Shown piece after piece: positions 5,760 to 11,279 of a stretch of 11,279 nt of DNA; position 1 is the stretch's first letter; every line of letters begins with the position of its first letter. This DNA comes from Acidobacteriota bacterium (GTDB taxonomy: Bacteria; Acidobacteriota; JAAYUB01; JAMOQF01), in assembly GCA_027040585.1 (NCBI GenBank), contig JALULU010000134.1, positions 1 to 11,279 on the forward strand, given 5' to 3'. The translations under genes and the position numbers were made by a program. The notes under the pieces are model-generated. The model did not search any database. It saw only the letters and a list, made by a program, of their open reading frames with translations, and was not told where the DNA came from.

Positions 5760-7175
5760 TTATTTTACACCACCTCCAAGTACAGCATATAAATTTACAA
5801 GATTTGACATTTTTAGAAGTTTTAGAGAAACTAAACTTTCCTTTGCATCAAAAAGTGATCGCTCAGAATCAAGTACCGATAAATAACTGTCAATTCCACA
5901 TTCATATCTTTTAAAGGATAGTTTATTTGTCTCTTCTAAATCTCTAACTAAATTTCTGTGGGCATTAATCTCACCATCAACAGTTCCAAAAACTGCAAGG
6001 GTATCTGAGACCTCCCTAAACGCTGTTTGTATAACCTTTTCATACTGAGTAAGTAAAATTTTTCTCTTTGCCTTACTTATTTTATAGGATTCCCATATTT
6101 TTGGATCTAAAACAGGTGCAACCACATCTACACCATAACTCCAGGTTTTTGTTCCCGATTTAAAAAGTCTCGAAAACTTTTTCCCGGCAGTTCCAATTAA
6201 GGCAGAAAGTGAAATCCTCGGAAAAAAAGCTGCTCTTGCTGCTCCTATATTTGCATAGGCGGCCTTTAGCTCATGTTCAGCAGCCATAATATCAGGTCTA
6301 TTTAAAAGTACCTCTGAAGATGTTCCAGGTGAAATTTCCTCAGGTGGTGTTACACTATTTAAATTTTTAGGAAGCAAATCCTCAGGAACAGTCGTCCCCA
6401 CCAAAAGATTAAGGGCGTTTATATCTTCTGCCTCATATTGAGTAAATTTTAGAACCTTCTCCCTTGCTACTTCAACCTGACTTGAAGCCTGTTTTAAAGC
6501 TAATTTATCAGTTAGCCCATTTTCATATTGAGACTTTATCAATTTATATATTCCCTGTTGAGTATCTAAAACCTTTTTGGCAATTTCGAACCTCTCTCTA
6601 TCGGCAGCAAGTGCAAGATAAGCTCTTGCAACCTCTGAAATTACCATTATTTGAACACTTTTTTTTGCCTCTTCTGTGGCAAGATATGACTCTAAAGCCT
6701 CCTTTTTAAGACTTCTAATCCTTCCAAAAAAATCTAATTCCCATGAAGTTATACCAAGATTAACACTATACTGCTTAACTTTTCCCGATGTTCCAGGATA
6801 TCTAAAATCAGACGAGGATTTACTTTCACCCCCGTTACCTGTTGCATAAAAAGTTGGAAAAAGTTCTGAGACCCTTATCCCATAATATGCCCTTGCAGTC
6901 TCAACATTTAATGCAGCAAGTTTAAGATCGCGGTTGTTATTCAGTGCGAGTTTAATCACTTTTTTTAGATTTTCATCTTTAAAAAACTCACTCCATTTTA
7001 ACTCAGAAGGAACTGGCTTTTTGCTTAAACTTTCAAGATTCCTATAAGATTTTCCCTGAGGCCAATTTTTTGGTACAGGTGAAGCAGGTCTAACATACTT
7101 TGGTGCCAGAGTTAAACATCCGCTTAACATAACAGAAAGTAATAATATTGGTAAAATAGTTATTTTGCTCTTCAT
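5760..7175 (-). CDS. Outer-membrane efflux lipoprotein channel, NodT/OprM (TolC-like) family
   Basis: Role: trimeric outer-membrane exit duct of the tripartite pump encoded just upstream. Seen: 471 residues, the usual length. A lipoprotein signal ends in LSGC, giving lipidated Cys20, followed by the family's early P-x-Y-x-RP motif (PKYVRP, 25-30). The two outer-membrane efflux protein repeats are clear: the first ends near INALNLLVGT (252-261), and the second carries LNRPDIMAAEHELKAAYANI (291-310) and GAARAAFFPRISL (311-323). SWELDFFGRIR (144-154) is also typical. The start is fixed by the lipobox and by AAAGGGG about 7 bases upstream inside the end of the pump gene, with only 1 base between the pump stop and this ATG. 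Inferred: last gene of the efflux operon, probably translationally coupled. The specific symbol (oprM, nodT, cmeC and others) cannot be assigned. Confidence 0.95.
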   Translation of the reverse strand: MKSKITILPILLLSVMLSGCLTLAPKYVRPASPVPKNWPQGKSYRNLESLSKKPVPSELKWSEFFKDENLKKVIKLALNNNRDLKLAALNVETARAYYGIRVSELFPTFYATGNGGESKSSSDFRYPGTSGKVKQYSVNLGITSWELDFFGRIRSLKKEALESYLATEEAKKSVQIMVISEVARAYLALAADRERFEIAKKVLDTQQGIYKLIKSQYENGLTDKLALKQASSQVEVAREKVLKFTQYEAEDINALNLLVGTTVPEDLLPKNLNSVTPPEEISPGTSSEVLLNRPDIMAAEHELKAAYANIGAARAAFFPRISLSALIGTAGKKFSRLFKSGTKTWSYGVDVVAPVLDPKIWESYKISKAKRKILLTQYEKVIQTAFREVSDTLAVFGTVDGEINAHRNLVRDLEETNKLSFKRYECGIDSYLSVLDSERSLFDAKESLVSLKLLKMSNLVNLYAVLGGGVK

Positions 7176-7176
7176 T

Positions 7177-10100
7177 TTACACCCCTTTCTCCTCTTTAGA
7201 TTTTCCTTCCCCTTTTAACTGTTTACGTTTAAAAATACTGTATACAATAAAGAAAAAGAGCGGTATGTAAAATAGATCAATAAATGTTGCTGAAATCATA
7301 CCACCACAAACAGCGGTACCAATGGCATTCATTGCCCCGGAACCTGCACCTTTATTTAGAGCAAGGGGCAAAACACCAAAGAAAAAGGCAAGAGAAGTCA
7401 TCATAACAGGTCTAAGCCTTATCCTCGTTGCCTCAAGAGTTGCGTCAAGCAAACCCATTCCTCGCTTTAATCTCTCCTTTATAAACTGAATAATCAAAAT
7501 TGCATTTTTAGTGGAAAGTCCCATTGTTGTGATAAATCCAATCTGAAAATATACGTCATTCCACAATCCCCTTGACCACGTGGCAACCGTTGCCCCAAGT
7601 ACACCAAGGGGAAGCATGAGCATATTTGCTATTGGAATTGGCCAGCTTTCATAAAGTGCAGCAAGGACTAAAAAGATAACAAATATGGAAAAACCATACA
7701 CAAGTGGCGCCTGAACTGTTGCCATACGTTCCTGATAGGAAAGTGCTGTCCAATCGTAGGCCACCCCTTTACCAAGTTTTGAAACAAATTCCTCCATTGC
7801 CTTCATTGCATCCCCTGTACTGTATCCTGGAGCAGGTTCTCCCCATATCTCAACAGATGGAAATCCATTGTACCTCTCAAGTTTTGCAGGTCCATAGATC
7901 CAGTGTCCCTTAGCAAATGAAGAAAAGGGCACCATTTTTCCTGCTATATTTCTCACATATAATTTTCTTAAATCACCGGGAAGCATCCTATAGGGTGCGT
8001 CTGCCTGAACATAAACCCTTTTTACCCTTCCACCCTTGATGAAATTATTTATATACGCAGAACCAAATGCTGTGGCAATTGTTTCATTTATAGAGGTTAT
8101 TGGAAGACCAAGTGCACCGGCCTTATCCCAATCCACATCAATTTTATACTGTGGCACATCTTCCATACCATTAGGTCTGACCCTGATGACCCTTGGATCG
8201 TGGGCAGCCATGTATAGCAATTTATTTCTCATTTTTATAAGTTTTTTATGTCCCAATCCACCAAAATCAAGGAGCTCAAAGTCAAAACCCGTTGAATTGC
8301 CAAGTTCAATAATTGCCGGTGGAGGAAATGCAAATACCCTTGCCTCCTTTATACGTGAAAAAGCCATCATAGCCCTTCCTGCAACTGCTTTAGCCTTTAA
8401 ATATGGTTTATCTCTATATTTCCAATCCTTTAATTTTACAAACCCAAATCCCACATTTTGTCCCTGGCCGGAAAAGGCAAATCCAGCAACAGTTGCAATA
8501 GATTTAACTGCATCTTTTTCCCTTACTTCAAAATACTCTCTAACCTTTTTTAAAACATTTTCTGTCTGTTCAAGAGTAGAACCTGACGGTAAAACGACCT
8601 GTACATATAAAATTCCCTGATCTTCATCTGGTAGATATGAAGTTGGAAGGTGTAAAAATAAAAAGAGCATAGCTCCAACAAGTAAAAAATATAGAAGAAT
8701 ATATCTGAATTTTCTCCTTATAACATGTGCAACTGCTTTAACATATGTATTTCTGATTCTATTAAACCACTTATCAAACCAGCTGAAAAAGGGTTTTAGA
8801 AAGAAAATGGTGTGTTCTGATAATTTCTTACCCTCTGGCAGAGGTTTTAAAAGATTTGCACACAAAACAGGTGTTAAAACAAGTGCAACAAGAACAGATA
8901 AAAGCATTGAAGATGCTATTGTAACTGAGAACTGTCTATAAATAATTCCTGTAGAACCAGGGAAAAAAGCCATTGGCAAAAATATTGATGATAGGACAAG
9001 ACCAATCCCAATAAGTGCACTTGTAATCTGCTCCATGGATTTTGCAGCTGCTTCCTTTGGAGAGAGACCTTCCTCTCGCATGATCCTGTCTACATTTTCA
9101 ACTACAACAATGGCATCGTCCACAAGAAGACCTATGGCAAGTACCATGGCAAACATCGTCAACATATTTATTGAAAATCCCAAAACCCAAATAACGCCAA
9201 ATGTGCCAAGAACAACCACAGGTACAGCAATTGTTGGAATAAGTGTTGCCCTGAAATTTCCAAGAAATAGAAACATAACCAAAAACACTAAGAAAATAGC
9301 CTCTATTAAGGTTTTAATAACTTCATTGGTGGCAACTACTGTAAAAGGAGTTGTATCATATGGATATACGACCTTAACACCTTCAGGAAAAAATTTCTCA
9401 AGATCTTTCATCCTTTTCTTAATTCTTCTTGCAGTATCAAGAGCATTTGCCCCAGGCTCTTTCCTCACAACAAGTATTGCAGCAGGCTTTCCATTGTACT
9501 TTGCAACTATGTCATATCTGACTGTTCCAAGCTCAACACGGCCAACATCTCTAATTCTTACAATTGAACCATCTTGATTGGCTTTAACAGGTATGGATGC
9601 AAATTCCTTCGGGGTCTTTAAAAAGTGCTGAACAATTATAGAAGCATTCATACGCTGACCTTTAACAGCAGGAGCACCTCCAAACTGCCCAGCTGACACC
9701 TCAACATTATATGAACGAAGGGCTCTTATTACATCCTCAATCGTTAAATTATATTTAGTTAATTTATCAGGATTTAGCCATATTCTCATTGAATATTCAG
9801 AGCCAAATGACTGCACCTCACCAACCCCTGGGACTCTGGCAAGGACCTTTTCAATATTTGACTTCATATAATCCCTTAAATCATTTCCGTTCATCCTTCC
9901 ATTTTCAGAAACAATACCAACGGCAAGCATATAATTTCTCGTTGACTTACTAACATTTACCCCCTCACGTCTAACAACTTCCGGCAAACTTGCCATTGCA
10001 AGTTGAAGTTTATTCTGAACTTTTGCCCAGGCAATATCTGGATCGGTGCCAGGCGCAAAAGTTAGCTCAATACTACATAACCCTGAAGAACTGCTTGAAG

Positions 10101-10341
10101 ATGAGATATATAAAAGTTTATCCAATCCTGTCATCTGCTGCTCAATAATAGATGTGACAGTACTTTCAACACTTTCCGCTGAAGCACCGGGATAAAAAGC
10201 TCTAATTGCAATCTGTGGAGGTGCAAGTTCTGGATACTGAGACACCGGTAAAAAGTGAATTGCAAGAAGGCCAAAGGCCATTAGAGATATTGCAATTACC
10301 CACGCAAATACAGGTCTATCTAAAAAGAACTTTGAAATCAT
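7177..10341 (-). CDS. HAE1-type RND multidrug efflux pump, inner-membrane subunit (AcrB/MexB-like)
   Basis: Role: proton-driven trimeric transporter that passes hydrophobic drugs, bile-salt-like or solvent substrates to the outer-membrane channel. Seen: 1054 residues, full length, beginning MISKFFLDRPVFAWVIAISL, the standard HAE1 start. The proton-relay residues are present: Asp408 and Asp409 (GLLVDDAIVVVEN), Lys945 (GLSTKNAILI), Arg975 and Thr982 (IRLRPVMMTS). The porter region matches AcrB, for example FAFSGQGQNVGFGFVKLKDW (621-640) and FGSEYSMRIW (179-188). Two large periplasmic loops alternate with the usual two sets of hydrophobic helices (about 340-560 and 880-1040). GGAGGT lies 5 bases before the ATG, which overlaps the adaptor stop by one base (TAATG). 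This indicates an adaptor-pump-channel operon with coupled translation. Substrates cannot be told from sequence, and no regulator gene is visible in the window. Confidence 0.97.
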   Translation of the reverse strand: MISKFFLDRPVFAWVIAISLMAFGLLAIHFLPVSQYPELAPPQIAIRAFYPGASAESVESTVTSIIEQQMTGLDKLLYISSSSSSSGLCSIELTFAPGTDPDIAWAKVQNKLQLAMASLPEVVRREGVNVSKSTRNYMLAVGIVSENGRMNGNDLRDYMKSNIEKVLARVPGVGEVQSFGSEYSMRIWLNPDKLTKYNLTIEDVIRALRSYNVEVSAGQFGGAPAVKGQRMNASIIVQHFLKTPKEFASIPVKANQDGSIVRIRDVGRVELGTVRYDIVAKYNGKPAAILVVRKEPGANALDTARRIKKRMKDLEKFFPEGVKVVYPYDTTPFTVVATNEVIKTLIEAIFLVFLVMFLFLGNFRATLIPTIAVPVVVLGTFGVIWVLGFSINMLTMFAMVLAIGLLVDDAIVVVENVDRIMREEGLSPKEAAAKSMEQITSALIGIGLVLSSIFLPMAFFPGSTGIIYRQFSVTIASSMLLSVLVALVLTPVLCANLLKPLPEGKKLSEHTIFFLKPFFSWFDKWFNRIRNTYVKAVAHVIRRKFRYILLYFLLVGAMLFLFLHLPTSYLPDEDQGILYVQVVLPSGSTLEQTENVLKKVREYFEVREKDAVKSIATVAGFAFSGQGQNVGFGFVKLKDWKYRDKPYLKAKAVAGRAMMAFSRIKEARVFAFPPPAIIELGNSTGFDFELLDFGGLGHKKLIKMRNKLLYMAAHDPRVIRVRPNGMEDVPQYKIDVDWDKAGALGLPITSINETIATAFGSAYINNFIKGGRVKRVYVQADAPYRMLPGDLRKLYVRNIAGKMVPFSSFAKGHWIYGPAKLERYNGFPSVEIWGEPAPGYSTGDAMKAMEEFVSKLGKGVAYDWTALSYQERMATVQAPLVYGFSIFVIFLVLAALYESWPIPIANMLMLPLGVLGATVATWSRGLWNDVYFQIGFITTMGLSTKNAILIIQFIKERLKRGMGLLDATLEATRIRLRPVMMTSLAFFFGVLPLALNKGAGSGAMNAIGTAVCGGMISATFIDLFYIPLFFFIVYSIFKRKQLKGEGKSKEEKGV

Positions 10342-11279
10342 TAGACACCTCCACCATGGCGCTTATTTCTCATAAAACCACCTAAATTATTTCCACCTTT
10401 TTTAAAGGGAACACTTTTCACCTTCATCCCGGGTCTTATGTACTGTAATCCCTCTATAACGACTTTATTACCTATATTAAGTCCTGAGGTTACAAGCCAT
10501 TTATTCCCAATTGCCCTATCTATTTTTATGGGTCTGATTTCAACCTTATCCTCCAAATTAACGATATAAACAAATGGGTTTCCACTATAATCTCTGTTTA
10601 CTGCCTGTTGCGGAACCAATATTGCGTTGTGTTTTATTCCCTCTTTAATTACGGCTTTTACAAACATTTCCGGAAGTAATATGTGTTCTGGATTTGGAAA
10701 AACCATTCTAAGGATAACGGAACCTGTACCTGGATCTACCGAAACATCCCTGAACTTAAAGGTACCTTCAAGGGGATATTTGCTACCATCATCAAGTATT
10801 AGTCCAACTTTTCTACTTTTTGTCTCACTTATAATCCCCTCTTTTAATCTCTTTTTAAGCAGGAGTAAATCATTCGTAGACTGTGGGACATCTACATAAA
10901 TTGGATCCAGCTGATGGATAGTAGTAAGAGGCACAGGCTGATAGGCAGTAACAAGGGCTCCCACAGTTATATTTGATGGACCAATTCTACCCGAAATGGG
11001 AGCAGTTATTCTTGTATAGTCAAGATTTATTTTAGCTGATTTAAGAGCTGCTTCAGCCTGTTTAATTGTTGCTTTTGCAACAGCCAAAGCCTTTTGATTT
11101 TTTAAAACTTGAGCCTTTGCAGCAGTAAGTGTAGCCTCATCTACCTTCATCTTTGTTAAAATCTCATCCCTCTGGGTTGCTGAAACTGCCTTATCTTTAT
11201 AGGCCTTCTCAAATCTCTCACTGTTTTTCTTTGAAAGTAAAAGATTTGCCTTTATCCTTAAAACCTCTGCCTTACTTGC
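10341..11279 (-). CDS. RND periplasmic adaptor (membrane fusion protein, AcrA/MexA-like), N-terminus outside window
   Basis: Seen: the frame stays open to the right edge, adding 43 codons before the ATG at 11150, and these encode adaptor hairpin sequence (NSERFEKAYKDKAVSATQRD). The ATG at 11150 is therefore internal and the gene is cut by the window. The visible 312 residues contain the end of the coiled-coil hairpin (about 1-83), the second lipoyl half (INLDYTRITAPISGRIG, 84-100), the beta-barrel domain (about 120-210) and the membrane-proximal domain, ending in HGGGV. Family knowledge: adaptors bridge the pump and the outer-membrane channel, and about 100 residues including the signal peptide should lie off the edge. 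It overlaps the pump gene by one base (TAATG) and is the first visible gene of the operon. A promoter and any TetR- or MarR-type repressor would be to the right of the window. Confidence 0.95.
   Translation of the reverse strand, partial: ASKAEVLRIKANLLLSKKNSERFEKAYKDKAVSATQRDEILTKMKVDEATLTAAKAQVLKNQKALAVAKATIKQAEAALKSAKINLDYTRITAPISGRIGPSNITVGALVTAYQPVPLTTIHQLDPIYVDVPQSTNDLLLLKKRLKEGIISETKSRKVGLILDDGSKYPLEGTFKFRDVSVDPGTGSVILRMVFPNPEHILLPEMFVKAVIKEGIKHNAILVPQQAVNRDYSGNPFVYIVNLEDKVEIRPIKIDRAIGNKWLVTSGLNIGNKVVIEGLQYIRPGMKVKSVPFKKGGNNLGGFMRNKRHGGGV

Noticed and set aside
5586..5914. Three overlapping plus-strand frames of 68-87 codons in the gap and the end of the channel gene
   Set aside because: Their sequence is a translation of the palindromic repeats (repeated V-P-G-T or A-W-H motifs), they overlap one another in different frames, and they run antisense into a certain gene. 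They have no ribosome binding site and no plausible protein character.
8036..8620. 194-codon plus-strand open frame inside the pump gene
   Set aside because: It is fully antisense to the conserved porter region of the RND pump. Long antisense frames are common opposite such genes, and no start signal or family motif is seen.
9035..9577. 180-codon plus-strand open frame inside the pump gene
   Set aside because: It is a low-complexity antisense shadow of the conserved Asp-Asp helix region of the pump, with no ribosome binding site.
10045..10056. GGTGCCAGGCGC in the pump gene as another repeat copy
   Set aside because: It encodes the A-P-G-T of the conserved TFAPGTDPD segment of RND pumps, so protein constraint explains it, and its right arm is broken.

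Overview
The window is AT-rich and gene-dense. It encodes a complete outer-membrane efflux channel and an RND pump with its periplasmic adaptor, so the source is a Gram-negative (diderm) bacterium. A [4Fe-4S] L-serine dehydratase is compatible with an anaerobic or microaerophilic life. A sensor joining a Reg_prop propeller, a Y_Y_Y domain and GGDEF, together with low GC and abundant short palindromic repeats, would fit lineages such as Acidobacteriota/Aminicenantes-like or Desulfobacterota-like bacteria. The sequence alone does not fix the taxon, and no rRNA, tRNA or strong marker gene is present.

Layout. Bases 1-2208 (+) hold the 3' part of a membrane-bound diguanylate cyclase with a beta-propeller sensor; it runs off the left edge. 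A 152-base convergent gap with two short palindromes follows. All other genes are on the minus strand. Read in their own direction from the right edge they are: the periplasmic adaptor (cut by the right edge), an HAE1-type RND pump, a NodT/OprM-type outer-membrane lipoprotein channel, a 284-base repeat-rich gap, an L-serine dehydratase (sdaA), a 266-base gap with a candidate promoter, and a secreted PA14/tectonin-repeat protein.

How the genes work together. The adaptor, pump and channel form one translationally coupled operon (a TAATG overlap, then a 1-base gap) that should assemble a tripartite drug or solvent exporter. SdaA deaminates serine to pyruvate and is probably transcribed separately. 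The tectonin protein is a predicted exported carbohydrate- or surface-binding protein with its own promoter-like sequence. The propeller-GGDEF protein would turn a periplasmic signal into c-di-GMP.

The least ordinary feature is a short palindrome, GTGCCTGGCACC, which recurs in every intergenic gap longer than 100 bases. In three genes it sits only 3 bases beyond the stop codon. In the gap between the channel gene and sdaA it is amplified with other REP-like sequence. I see no CRISPR array, transposase gene, tRNA or recognisable riboswitch.
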